Shown here: one piece after another, positions 25,221-34,198 of the stretch
Layout: each line of letters begins with the position of its first letter
Numbering within the stretch: position 1 is the stretch's first letter
Assembly (NCBI RefSeq): GCF_000425405.1
Contig: NZ_AUDJ01000036.1
Location: forward strand, 1 to 52,851
Origin: Ferrimonas kyonanensis DSM 18153
GTDB taxonomy: Bacteria > Pseudomonadota > Gammaproteobacteria > Enterobacterales > Shewanellaceae
DNA: 52,851 nt
Reading direction: 5' to 3'
Program-made: the position numbers and the translations under genes
Notes under the pieces: model-generated
Database searches by the model: none
What the model was told of the DNA's origin: nothing
What the model saw: the letters and a program-made list of their open reading frames with translations, nothing else

Positions 25221-28200
25221 TCAGCCCTGGCCGGCTTCCTTAATCGCCATGGTGATGCGTTTGTCGGATATGGGGTATTTGGTTCCCAGGGTCTGGGCAA
25301 AACAGGAGATGCGATACTCCTCAATCATCCAGCGGATCTCCGCCAACTGCGCCGAAGGTGCCACCCCTTTGGGCAATTTATTCAGCGCCGCCTGATAACT
25401 CTCCTGCGCCTTCTGGATCTTGATCAGGTGCAACCGATCCCGGTTGGGATCCACCGGCAGTTTCTCCAGCCGACGTTCAACCCCTTTCAGGTAGCGGGCC
25501 AGATCATCCAGCCGTTGCCAGCCGGTATCCCGAACAAAGCCCTTATACACCAAGGCATCCAATTGCGCCTGAATGTCGGACATGGCAAAGGCGGTTTGCA
25601 GATCCAGTTTCCCTTTCAGGCGTTTTTTGATCTGATGACTCAGGGTCATCACCTGCTCCACCTTGATGGCGATGGCCACCACGGCGTCACCCAACTCACC
25701 CCGAACCTGTTCCTTAAGTCGCTCGAACTCGGCAGCCTCACGAACGTCGGTGCCATGCTGGTCAATCAACTGGTCCAGACCACACTGAATGCAGTCGTCG
25801 ATCAGCAGATCCACCTTGCCAAAGGGATTAAAGTACATCGCCAGCTTGGCTTTGTTGGGCAGTGATTTTTGCAGATACTTGACCGGGTTGGGCACGTTGA
25901 TCAAGAGCAAACGCCGTAAGCCGGCCCGATTGGTATCGGCGGCCCGCTGCGGATCGTCGAATAACTTGATGGCCACCGACTCGCCGCTGTCCACCAGCGC
26001 CGGGTAGGCCTTGACCTTGTAGTTACCCTGGGTGCGTTGATAGCTTTGCGGCAACCGGCCGAAACTCCACTGGGTCAGACCATCGGATTCGATGCCTTTG
26101 TCGGCCACCTTGGCAATGGCGGTCTGCACCTTGCCTTGCAACTGATGCTTGAGATCGTGCAGGTCTCGCCCTTGGGCCAGCAGTTTGCCTTTGTGATCCT
26201 CGACTTTGAAGTTCATATGCAGATGAGGCGCCAGGGCGGTGAGATCGAAGTCCTCCGGACTGATGCGGGTACCGCTCATGCGCAGCAACTGCTTGCAGAC
26301 GGCCTCCAGCAGTGGCTGCTCAAACGGCGTCATCGCCTGCAGCACCGCATCGGCGTAGTTGGGGGCCGGCACAAAATTCCGCCGCAGCGCCTTAGGCAGA
26401 CTCTTGATCAACCCCACCAGTTTGTCGTGTCGCAGTCCCGGCACCAGGTAGTCAAACCCTTCCGCCTGAATCTGGTTGAGCAATGCCAGAGGCACATGCA
26501 CCGAGACCCCGTCATCGACCTCGCCGGGCTCAAACGCATAGCTCAGCGGCAACTGCACCCCATTCTGGGTCCAGTGATCAGGGAAATCCAGCTTGCCGAC
26601 GTGATCGGCGTCGCGCTGCATCAGCAGGGCTTTGGAGAAGTTGAGTCGATCGGCATCTTGGCGGCTGGCTTTACTCCACCAGCCTTTGAACAGCTGCCGA
26701 GTGTAAATGCCCTCGGGAATCCGCTCCTCGTAGAACGCCTGCAGGGTGGCGTCATCGGCCAGAATGTCGCGGCGTCGGGATTTGTGCTCCAGATCCTCCA
26801 CTTCGGTGATCAACGCCAGGTTGTCGGTCAGGAAACGTTCGACACTGCCGAGCTCGCCACCAACCAACGCCTGCTGGATAAAGATGGTTCGCGACTCCAC
26901 CGGATCGATGGGACCGTATTGCAGCTTGCGTTTGGGCACCACGATGACCCCAAACAACGACACCTGCTCATAAGCCATCACCGACCCGGGTTTCTGCTCC
27001 CAATGGGGCTCGGAGTAGCTGCGTTTCAGCAGGTTCTCGGCCAGCGGCTCCACCCATAACGGGTCGATCTTGGCCACCATGCGGGCAAACAGGCGGCTGG
27101 TTTCCACCAACTCGGCCGCCATCACCCACTTAGGCGGCTTCTTAGCCAGAGATGAACCTGGGAAGATGTGGAAGCTGCTGTTGCGGGCACCCTTGAAGTG
27201 TCCTTCCGGATCCTTGCTGCCGATGTGAGACAACAACCCCGCCAGCAAGGACTTGTGTACCGCCTCGTAGCCGGCTCGTTCACCAACACTGAGGCTCAAC
27301 CCCAGATCCGACAGTGAATGTCGCAACTGGCTGTAGAGATCCTGCCACTCGCGAATCCGCAGGTAGTTCAAAAAGTCGCTGCGGCACTGGCGCCGGAACT
27401 GGTTGGTCGACAACTCCGCCCGCTGTTCCTTCAGGTAATCCCACAGGTTAAGCAGGGCGGTAAAATCGGATTCTTTATCGGCAAAGCGGCGGTGCTTTTC
27501 ATCCGCCTGCTGCTGCTTGTCCATGGGCCGCTCACGCGGATCCTGAATGGACAGGGCGCTGGCGATCACCATCACCTCATGGACGCAGCCGTTGGGCTGA
27601 GCCGCCAGGATCATTCGTGCCAGACGCGGGTCGATGGGCAGTCGTGCCAGTTGTCGGCCCTGCTTGGTCATTCTGGGCTGCCGCGCTTTCAGCTCGATGG
27701 CTCCGAGTTCCTCCAGCAAGCGCACACCGTCGTTGATGTGACGGCTGTCCGGCGGCTGCACAAACGGGAAGGCGCTGATGTCTCCCAGCCCCAACGCCAG
27801 CATCTGCAGGATCACCGACCCCAGGTTGGTGCGCAGAATCTCCGGATCGGTAAACTCGCTGCGATTGGTGAAATCCTCCTCAGAATAGAGGCGGATGCAG
27901 ATCCCTTCCGATACCCGGCCACAACGACCGGCACGCTGATTGGCGCTGGCCTGGGAGATGGCCTCGATAGGCAGGCGCTGCACCTTGGTGCGGTAACTGT
28001 AGCGGCTGATGCGGGCGGTACCGGGGTCAATGACGTATTTGATCCCCGGAACCGTCAACGAGGTCTCAGCCACGTTAGTGGACAGCACGATGCGTCGGCC
28101 GGTATGGGAAGCGAAGATTCTCGCCTGCTCCGCATGAGACAAGCGGGCAAACAGCGGCAGAATCTCGGTATCCCGCAGGTTGCGACGTCGCAACGCATCG

Positions 28201-29096
28201 GCGGTGTCACGAATCTCACGTTCACCGTTCATGAAAATCAGGATGTCACCCAGGCCTTCCCGACACAGCTCGTCCACCGCCAGGAAGATCCCCTCCAGTT
28301 GGTCGAGATCCCGCTCCTCATCACGGGCCAGCGGCCGGTAACGCATCTCCACCGGGTAGGTACGGCCGGAGACTTCGATCACCGGCGCCTTGTCGAAGTG
28401 GTTGGAGAAGCGATCGACGTCGATGGTGGCCGAGGTGATGATCACCTTAAGATCCGGGCGCTGCGGCAGCAGTTGCTTCAGGTAACCGAGAATAAAGTCG
28501 ATGTTGAGGCTGCGTTCGTGGGCCTCATCGATGATCAGGGTGTCGTATTGATCCAGACGGCGGTCATGCTGAATCTCCGCCAGCAGGATACCGTCGGTCA
28601 TCAGCTTGACGTAGCTGTCGTCGGAGGTTTGATCGGCAAACCGAACCTTAAAACCGACGTGCTTACCCAGCGGGCTGTTCAGTTCATCGGCAATGCGACT
28701 GGATACCGCCCGCGCCGCCAGGCGCCGAGGCTGAGTATGGCCAATCAGGCCACGGGTGCCCCGCCCCAGTTCCATGCAGATTTTGGGTAACTGGGTGGTC
28801 TTACCGGAGCCGGTCTCGCCGGCCACAATCACCACCTGGTGGCTGGCAATGGCCGCCGCAATTTCATCCCGTTTGTCGCTGACCGGCAAATTGGGGTAAT
28901 CGATGTTCGGCAGGTTGCTGCGCCGCTTCGCCACCTTTTCCTGACTGGTTTGACACAGGGTCTGCAACTGGGTCTGAATCGACTCCCGCTTGCCCGGGTC
29001 TTTGATTTTTTTCATGCCACTGAGTCGACGCCGAATGGTGGCGGCATCGCGTTGCAGGCACTGCGCTAACTGATCAGGGGAGAACGGGTTACTCAA
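25221..29096 (-). CDS. hrpA: ATP-dependent RNA helicase HrpA
   Basis: HrpA is a DEAH-box helicase that rescues stalled, collided ribosomes by pulling on mRNA. The 1291-residue length is standard. Motifs are intact: Walker A GETGSGKTTQLPK near residue 95, DEAH in LIIDEAHERSLN, motif III SAT, and motif VI QRAGRCGR. The helicase-associated and OB domains follow, then the long HrpA C-terminal region (DUF3418). The start is TTG 29094-29096 (SNPFSPDQLAQ); an in-frame stop upstream and no ATG or GTG in between leave this as the only usual option, which suggests low expression. It is transcribed alone and ends at the shared terminator. Confidence 0.96.
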   Translation of the reverse strand: MSNPFSPDQLAQCLQRDAATIRRRLSGMKKIKDPGKRESIQTQLQTLCQTSQEKVAKRRSNLPNIDYPNLPVSDKRDEIAAAIASHQVVIVAGETGSGKTTQLPKICMELGRGTRGLIGHTQPRRLAARAVSSRIADELNSPLGKHVGFKVRFADQTSDDSYVKLMTDGILLAEIQHDRRLDQYDTLIIDEAHERSLNIDFILGYLKQLLPQRPDLKVIITSATIDVDRFSNHFDKAPVIEVSGRTYPVEMRYRPLARDEERDLDQLEGIFLAVDELCREGLGDILIFMNGEREIRDTADALRRRNLRDTEILPLFARLSHAEQARIFASHTGRRIVLSTNVAETSLTVPGIKYVIDPGTARISRYSYRTKVQRLPIEAISQASANQRAGRCGRVSEGICIRLYSEEDFTNRSEFTDPEILRTNLGSVILQMLALGLGDISAFPFVQPPDSRHINDGVRLLEELGAIELKARQPRMTKQGRQLARLPIDPRLARMILAAQPNGCVHEVMVIASALSIQDPRERPMDKQQQADEKHRRFADKESDFTALLNLWDYLKEQRAELSTNQFRRQCRSDFLNYLRIREWQDLYSQLRHSLSDLGLSLSVGERAGYEAVHKSLLAGLLSHIGSKDPEGHFKGARNSSFHIFPGSSLAKKPPKWVMAAELVETSRLFARMVAKIDPLWVEPLAENLLKRSYSEPHWEQKPGSVMAYEQVSLFGVIVVPKRKLQYGPIDPVESRTIFIQQALVGGELGSVERFLTDNLALITEVEDLEHKSRRRDILADDATLQAFYEERIPEGIYTRQLFKGWWSKASRQDADRLNFSKALLMQRDADHVGKLDFPDHWTQNGVQLPLSYAFEPGEVDDGVSVHVPLALLNQIQAEGFDYLVPGLRHDKLVGLIKSLPKALRRNFVPAPNYADAVLQAMTPFEQPLLEAVCKQLLRMSGTRISPEDFDLTALAPHLHMNFKVEDHKGKLLAQGRDLHDLKHQLQGKVQTAIAKVADKGIESDGLTQWSFGRLPQSYQRTQGNYKVKAYPALVDSGESVAIKLFDDPQRAADTNRAGLRRLLLINVPNPVKYLQKSLPNKAKLAMYFNPFGKVDLLIDDCIQCGLDQLIDQHGTDVREAAEFERLKEQVRGELGDAVVAIAIKVEQVMTLSHQIKKRLKGKLDLQTAFAMSDIQAQLDALVYKGFVRDTGWQRLDDLARYLKGVERRLEKLPVDPNRDRLHLIKIQKAQESYQAALNKLPKGVAPSAQLAEIRWMIEEYRISCFAQTLGTKYPISDKRITMAIKEAGQG

Positions 29097-29277
29097 GTTG
29101 GGCGTCCGATGGCTTAATGGAATCGAAGGATTTTAGCAGCTTGGCGGCCGCTTCTGAATCTTTGATGCCTGGCAAATGCCATGGTCGAATAAGTTTTGTG
29201 CGGCCAGGGCCGGCGGACTTGGCAGCGCCAGGGCCGTCGGTTAGGGTGAGACATTCGCTGACTGACGATCGATAACC

Positions 29278-29661
29278 ATGCCCCTGGGACTGCTTTTCAC
29301 CCTGGCTCTGCTGCCCTTGTTGTTGCTCGGCCCGCTGCTGAGCCGCTGGCCACAACTGCTGCTATTCTGGCTCGGTGCCAGCCTGGTTGCCTTTTTGGCC
29401 TACGCCATCGATAAACGTCGAGCCCGGCTCGGCCAATGGCGGATTCCAGAAAAGTGGCTGCAGTTACTGGCCTCCATCGGCGGCTGGTCTGGCGCCCTGC
29501 TGGGACAACAATATTGTCGCCATAAAACCCGCAAACTCAGGTTTCAGATTCCGTTCTGGATCATCGGCCTGGTCCAGTGGCTACTGATGGCGGACTGGGG
29601 CTGGCTCGGCGGGATCTACAGCCAACGACTGTGGCAAACTGTGATCTCATGGGGTCTTTGA
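29278..29661 (+). CDS. DUF1294 family membrane protein
   Basis: The 127-residue product has two N-terminal hydrophobic helices. The diagnostic DUF1294 block follows: FLAYAIDKRRARLGQWRIPEKWLQLLASIGGWSGALLGQQ, running into RHKTRKLRFQIPFWIIGLVQ. The YAxDKxxA and HKTxKxxF motifs are highly conserved in the family, whose role is unknown. Some members are joined to a cold-shock domain, which is absent here. It is divergent from hrpA across 181 bases. No strong ribosome binding site is visible. Confidence 0.88.
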   Translation: MPLGLLFTLALLPLLLLGPLLSRWPQLLLFWLGASLVAFLAYAIDKRRARLGQWRIPEKWLQLLASIGGWSGALLGQQYCRHKTRKLRFQIPFWIIGLVQWLLMADWGWLGGIYSQRLWQTVISWGL

Positions 29662-29733
29662 TTCATTGCGCAGTTGAAATGCGTCCCACCTTTGCATAGG
29701 GTACGGCATAACCAAAGTGAATAGAGAAAAGGC

Positions 29734-30042
29734 ATGACCAATATCGAAGAGCTGATGCGCGATCCCGACAACCGCGCCGCCGCTTCAAAAACCACCCGCC
29801 GCTCCATGTTTGTGTTTATTGCCACCTTGCTGGTGATGCTGTACTTCTCCGGCACCACCTCAGGTATTATCGGTGGCGTGCTGTTTCTGGCCATTGGTCT
29901 GTTTCTGATCCCCCTGAGCATCGCCGTGCCCTCGTTCATGCTGCAGCGCCAACGTCCAAAGCTTAAGTGGCTGTTCATGGCTCTGGATGTGATTGCTACC
30001 GTGGTGGTCACCCGGGCCCTGTATCTGGGCATCTTTGGCTGA
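29734..30042 (+). CDS. Small inner-membrane protein, unknown function
   Basis: The 102-residue product has a polar N-terminus (MTNIEELMRDPDNRAAASKTTRRS) followed by three hydrophobic helices near residues 26-42, 47-70 and 79-100. AAAGGC provides the ribosome binding site before ATG. The helices and positive loop (QRQRPKLK) suggest an integral inner-membrane protein with the N-terminus in the cytosol. I recognise no family. It follows DUF1294 by 72 bases on the same strand. Confidence 0.75.
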   Translation: MTNIEELMRDPDNRAAASKTTRRSMFVFIATLLVMLYFSGTTSGIIGGVLFLAIGLFLIPLSIAVPSFMLQRQRPKLKWLFMALDVIATVVVTRALYLGIFG

Positions 30043-30141
30043 CCGCGAGCGGTGCCGCGGCACCGCCCACTTCCGGCTTGATCATTTCACTGATTTAACG
30101 CACCTTAAACACAGACTTTCGTGACCATTAAGGATGCGCTG

Positions 30142-30576
30142 GTGAAACTTCAACTGATTGGCCTGACCCTGCTGGCCCTGCTGATGGGCTGTCAGGCGAC
30201 CCCAGGTGACAGCCACGACGAGGCGACCGTGCTCGCCGACACCGCCCACAACGCTCGCAATGCTCTGGACTGGCCAGGCACCTACGTCGGCACCCTGCCC
30301 TGCGCCGATTGCGATGGCGTTGACACCGAACTGACCCTGAACCCCGACGGCAGCTACCACCTGCAACAGCACTTCCTCGGCCGGCGCAGCAAAGGCAGCC
30401 GCTACTCCGGAAAGTTCCAGTGGAACCCCGCCGGCAATCGCGTGACCCTGTTTCGGGATGGCGCGGCACCGGCGCACTATTTCGTGGCTGAGAATCGGAT
30501 CCTCAGGCTGGACAACCAGGCCAAGCGCATCGAAGGACCCAACGCAGACCAATACGTGCTGCAAAAGCGCCCCTGA
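30142..30576 (+). CDS. NlpE-like outer-membrane lipoprotein
   Basis: I start at GTG 30142-30144 because AAGGA lies seven bases upstream and the signal peptide then begins MKLQLIGLTLLALLMGC. The lipobox LLMGC gives an acylated cysteine at residue 17. The mature protein matches the NlpE N-terminal domain: WPGTYVGTLPCADCDGVDTELTLNPDGSY, including the CxxC motif that binds metal or senses surface contact in NlpE. The NlpE C-terminal OB domain is absent, so this is a short form of 144 residues. It may report envelope stress to a Cpx-like system or handle copper; no Cpx genes are in the window. Confidence 0.85.
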   Translation: MKLQLIGLTLLALLMGCQATPGDSHDEATVLADTAHNARNALDWPGTYVGTLPCADCDGVDTELTLNPDGSYHLQQHFLGRRSKGSRYSGKFQWNPAGNRVTLFRDGAAPAHYFVAENRILRLDNQAKRIEGPNADQYVLQKRP

Positions 30577-30606
30577 CGGCCCGAGCGCAAGACCGGCACC
30601 TAAAAA

Positions 30607-30632
30607 AAACAGCCCGGCAAGCCGGGCTGTTT
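30607..30632. terminator. Bidirectional terminator between the NlpE-like and OmpA-like genes
   Basis: AAACAGCCCGGC and GCCGGGCTGTTT pair around a two-base centre. Eight T on the minus strand and TTTT on the plus strand follow the stem. Confidence 0.85.
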
Positions 30633-30652
30633 TGAGTTTTACTGGCCCGCAA

Positions 30653-31321
30653 TTAGCGAACGATGGGATCCAGGGTCAACTCCACTCGGCGGTTTTTAGC
30701 GCGGCCGGCTTTGTTGATGTTGTCAGCGATGGGGCGTGACTCGCCGTAACCGATGGCCGCCACCCGCTGGTAAGGGATCTGCTGGTTAACCAGGTAATGT
30801 GCCACGCTGCGAGCCCGGCGGTCGGACAGCGCCTGGTTGTAGGCCGCCTCACCAATGCTGTCGGTATGGCCAGCCACGGTCACCAGGGTATTTTCAAACT
30901 CCTTCAGCACCAAGGCCACCGAGTTCAAGGTTGGGTAAAACTGACTCTTTACCTGATCCTGGTTGGTATCGAAAGTGACGTTGCCAGGCATGTTGAGGAT
31001 GATCTGGTCACCGACGCGAGTGACGCTAACACCGGTTCCTTCCAATTGCTGACGCAATTTCATCTCCTGCTGGTCCATGTAGTAACCCACAGAGCCTCCG
31101 GCCAGCCCGCCGATGCCGGCGCCAATCAACGCCCCTTTACCACGATCGCTCTTGCTGGATACCGCCGCACCGATAATGGCCCCGGTGATGACACCAATGC
31201 CGGTTCCTACGGTGGCATTGGAGGTTTTTTGTTCACGGGTGTAGGGATCCGTGGTGGCGCAGCCACTCAGCCCCAGAATGACGGCAAGACTCAAGCTCGC
31301 CATGCGTAATGATCGGTTCAT
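30653..31321 (-). CDS. OmpA-family lipoprotein (YiaD-like)
   Basis: The 222-residue product has a lipoprotein signal (LGLSGC, cysteine at residue 21). A glycine-rich region with glycine-zipper repeats (about 40-85) follows, then a C-terminal OmpA peptidoglycan-binding domain (about 105-220). The domain shows VTFDTNQDQVKSQF, VAGHTDSIGEAAYNQALSDRRARSVAHYL and GYGESRPIADN, with the aspartate and arginine that hold diaminopimelate. It is expected in the outer membrane, bound to peptidoglycan, as is YiaD, a suppressor of BAM defects. It is convergent with the NlpE-like gene. Confidence 0.92.
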   Translation of the reverse strand: MNRSLRMASLSLAVILGLSGCATTDPYTREQKTSNATVGTGIGVITGAIIGAAVSSKSDRGKGALIGAGIGGLAGGSVGYYMDQQEMKLRQQLEGTGVSVTRVGDQIILNMPGNVTFDTNQDQVKSQFYPTLNSVALVLKEFENTLVTVAGHTDSIGEAAYNQALSDRRARSVAHYLVNQQIPYQRVAAIGYGESRPIADNINKAGRAKNRRVELTLDPIVR

Positions 31322-31506
31322 CGTTGTTTCCCCAATAACAATTCAACTGCTTTCACCAGGCACAGTGGCCATCTGGCGAAATGAATCTGCCTTAGTTCTG
31401 TGTGTTTTCCATCCACAGTTAAGGCCGGACCAAAGTCACTGTGGGCCAGTATACCAACTCAGGTCCACCGCTGTCTGACTGGAATTCGCCCCCCCGGGCC
31501 AAAGGG

Positions 31507-33210
31507 TTAATAACCCGCCGCTTGACCGTCTTTGCGGCTCTCGGAGGCCCCCACGTAACTGCCGTTATCCGCATCCCACATGATGGCCTGATAACCGCCA
31601 TAACTGCCTGAGTTTTCTTGCAATCGGTGGCCGCGCTGCACCAATTCACGCCGAGTGTCGGCCGAGAAGCCGTTCTCCAGTGACACGCTGCCACCGTCGC
31701 TCATGATCTCGCCCGTCGGCTGACTGGAGCCGGTATGCAGAATCCGTGGCGCGTCTCCGGCTTCCTGCAGGTTCATGCCAAAGTCGATGAGATTAATCAG
31801 AATCTGGGCGTGAGCCTGAGGCTGGGTGGCACCACCCATAACGCCGAAACTGAGCCAGGGCTTGCCCGCCTTGGTCACAAAGGCGGGAATAATGGTATGA
31901 AACGGCCGCTTGCCTGGCGCATAACTGTTGGCCTGCCCCGGAGTCAGGTTAAACAGCTCGCCCCGATCCTGAAGCACAAACCCCAGCCCCTCGGGGGTCA
32001 TACCCGACCCCATGCCGCGGTAATTGCTCTGAATCAGAGACACCATGTTGCCGTGGCGATCGGCGGTGGTCAGATAGATGGTATCGCCATGGTTCAGGGC
32101 CGGATTACCCGGGTCCACCGACTTGGCGGCCCGCTGGGGATCAATCTGTTGCCGCCGCTCTCGAGCGTAAGACTCCGACAACAGCTCGGACACCGGCACC
32201 TCGGCAAACGCCATGTCGGCGTAGAACTTGGCCCGATCGGCAAAGGCCAGTTTCTTGGCCTCGACAAAGGTGTGCACATAGTCGGCGCTGTCTCGGCCCA
32301 TGGCCGCCAAGTCATAGCCTTCGAGCATTTTCAGAATCTGCTGCGCCGCAATCCCCTGCCCATTGGGCGGCAACTCCCACAGCTCATAGCCGCGGTAGCT
32401 CACCTTGACCGGGGTCACCCATTCACTGCGATGACTGGCCAGGTCTTCATAACTGAGAAAACCGCCATTGTCCTTCATGTAGGCGTCGATGCGTCGGGCA
32501 ATCTCCCCCTTGTAGAAACCATCCCGGCCGTCACGAGCCAGAATTTTGTAGCTGTAGGCCAGGTCCGGATTGCGGAAAATCTCCCCTTTGGCCGGCATGC
32601 TGCCATCGGCCATGAAGGTCTGTTTAAACCCCGGGTACTGACCAAGCTTCGACGCACTGCGCTCGAGGTAATAGGCAATCAGCTCGGTCACCGGAAATCC
32701 CTGCTCGGCATAATGAATCGCCGGTGCCAACAGGGTGGCCATGGGCAGCTTGCCAAATTTACCGTGCAGCTCAAACCAGCCATCCACGGCGCCGGGTACC
32801 GACACCGGCAACGGCCCGTAAGCGGGAATCCGGCTTAGCCCTCGCCGTTCAAACTCCTTCAGCGTCAGGCTGCGGGGACTGCGACCGGAACCATTAAGCC
32901 CATGCAGTTGCTGACTGTCCGCATCCCAGACGATGGCAAACAGATCGCCGCCGATGCCACTGCCGGTAGGCTCAACCAGCCCCAGCATGGCATTGGCGGC
33001 AATGGCGGCATCCACGGCGGTACCGCCTTGTTTCAAGATGTCCAGAGCCACCTGGGTGGCCAGAGGCTGGCTGGTGGCGGCCATGCCGTTTTGCGCCAGT
33101 ACCTCTGAGCGGGAGGCAAAATGATGCCCGGTCACCCGATCGAAGCCATAGCCGGAAGGCACCAGCAGGGAACCGAGCACTAAACTGACGGTTGCGAGGG
33201 TCTTTTTCAT
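31507..33210 (-). CDS. ggt: Gamma-glutamyltransferase (glutathione hydrolase), periplasmic
   Basis: The 567-residue precursor has a signal peptide and both parts of a gamma-glutamyltransferase. The large subunit carries QVALDILKQGGTAVDAAIAANAMLGLVEPTGSGIGGD. The nucleophile threonine that begins the small subunit after self-cleavage is in NHGDTIYLTTADRHGNMVSLIQ. The small subunit contains SGMTPEGLGFVLQDRG and FGVMGGATQPQAH. It cleaves gamma-glutamyl bonds such as that of glutathione in the periplasm. It is transcribed alone; a 174-base gap separates it from the upstream CBS gene. Confidence 0.94.
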   Translation of the reverse strand: MKKTLATVSLVLGSLLVPSGYGFDRVTGHHFASRSEVLAQNGMAATSQPLATQVALDILKQGGTAVDAAIAANAMLGLVEPTGSGIGGDLFAIVWDADSQQLHGLNGSGRSPRSLTLKEFERRGLSRIPAYGPLPVSVPGAVDGWFELHGKFGKLPMATLLAPAIHYAEQGFPVTELIAYYLERSASKLGQYPGFKQTFMADGSMPAKGEIFRNPDLAYSYKILARDGRDGFYKGEIARRIDAYMKDNGGFLSYEDLASHRSEWVTPVKVSYRGYELWELPPNGQGIAAQQILKMLEGYDLAAMGRDSADYVHTFVEAKKLAFADRAKFYADMAFAEVPVSELLSESYARERRQQIDPQRAAKSVDPGNPALNHGDTIYLTTADRHGNMVSLIQSNYRGMGSGMTPEGLGFVLQDRGELFNLTPGQANSYAPGKRPFHTIIPAFVTKAGKPWLSFGVMGGATQPQAHAQILINLIDFGMNLQEAGDAPRILHTGSSQPTGEIMSDGGSVSLENGFSADTRRELVQRGHRLQENSGSYGGYQAIMWDADNGSYVGASESRKDGQAAGY

Positions 33211-33355
33211 TGTCCTTATTGCTCCTCAAAATGGATCCGTGGAGCACACAGGCTAACACTGCGATAAGGTGAGAAAACATCGGCAGGAGCAACATAAGTA
33301 TGCATAACTGTTACAAAGCGTTACGCACTTAGTGCCAAGGTGACTAACCTGATAC

Positions 33356-33377
33356 GCCGGCTGCCTGGACAGCCGGC
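33356..33377 (-). terminator. Hairpin after the CBS-domain gene
   Basis: GCCGGCTG-CCTGGA-CAGCCGGC is a perfect 8-bp stem eight bases past the CBS gene stop. There is no T-run, so terminator strength is uncertain. Confidence 0.45.
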
Positions 33378-33384
33378 ATTTGAA

Positions 33385-33801
33385 TTATACGGCGTTCCTG
33401 AAGCAGGATTTCAGGTGGCCGCTGATGGCGGTCAGCACTCGGGAACGATCAATGATGCCCACCACCTTACCCTCGTCGACGACAGGATAGATTTTCGGCT
33501 TTTGACCCAACATGATTTCCGCCAGCCCCAGTACCGAATCTTCCGGGCTCACCGACAGCACCTCATCACGCATGCAATCGGCTACCGTGGCAGTAATGTC
33601 GCAGTGGTAACTGCTTTTCAACAGCACCGACAGGCAGTCCTGTTCAGACACAAACCCCACCAATTTGTGGTTGCCGTCCACCACAGGGGCGCCGGGCTGA
33701 CGCGCCTCCAGCAACGTGTCCACCGCTACCGACAGTGACATCTCCGGTGTCAGCCAGACCGGATGCCGTTCCATGTAATCTTTCACTTTGACCGATTCCA
33801 T
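33385..33801 (-). CDS. Stand-alone CBS-pair protein
   Basis: I start at ATG 33799-33801 with AAGGGG at good spacing (a second ATG is directly upstream). The 138-residue product is a single CBS pair: VKDYMERHPVWLTPEMSLSVAVDTLLEARQPGAPVVD and then VADCMRDEVLSVSPEDSVLGLAEIM ending with VVGIIDRSRVLTAI. The pair would bind AMP, ATP or SAM. Its end resembles the tail of the FocA-CBS protein at 17832 (VVGVIDRRKVLAAL), though this is a common CBS pattern. No partner gene is adjacent; it may act on proteins encoded elsewhere. Confidence 0.9.
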   Translation of the reverse strand: MESVKVKDYMERHPVWLTPEMSLSVAVDTLLEARQPGAPVVDGNHKLVGFVSEQDCLSVLLKSSYHCDITATVADCMRDEVLSVSPEDSVLGLAEIMLGQKPKIYPVVDEGKVVGIIDRSRVLTAISGHLKSCFRNAV

Positions 33802-34198
33802 CATATCCCCTTGAGTGTGGTGACTTTCTGTAACCATAGCGCTTACATGCGGGTTTTGCCTCAGGGAGAAAAAAGATTCGCCCAATCTGAATGTACGATT
33901 AGATTGCCGACGGCTCAGGAGGCTCTTCCCAACTGATATCGAGCCTTGCTCGGGCAGGGTCCAAACCCGCCACTTCGATCACATTCCTCAAAAACCCAAC
34001 GGCGCCACTGTGCGTTGACACACCCATTCGCATTGAGGCCGTTAACGCGATTGTTACCTTTGGCCATCCAATAACAACGCACGGCACAAGCCGCAACGAC
34101 TGGGAGAGAATGATGGCCCCCTTCATACCAAGAAACACCCTAGCCGGCGTTTTCAGCGCCGAGCGACCTTGCTGGTTGATTCGCAGCAGACACTTAAG
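33802..34198. other. Non-coding stretch between the CBS and LysR genes
   Basis: I see no supported gene. A 79-codon minus-strand frame at 33899-34138 lacks a ribosome binding site and recognisable motifs. It probably holds the CBS-gene promoter. Confidence 0.5.

Noticed and set aside
26037-27059. 340-codon open frame antisense to hrpA
   Set aside because: Same reason; the sense strand encodes conserved HrpA domains.
27318-28790. 490-codon open frame antisense to hrpA
   Set aside because: Shadow of the helicase gene; no ribosome binding site or recognisable motif.
33899-34138. 79-codon minus-strand frame
   Set aside because: No start signal, no motif and composition like non-coding DNA.
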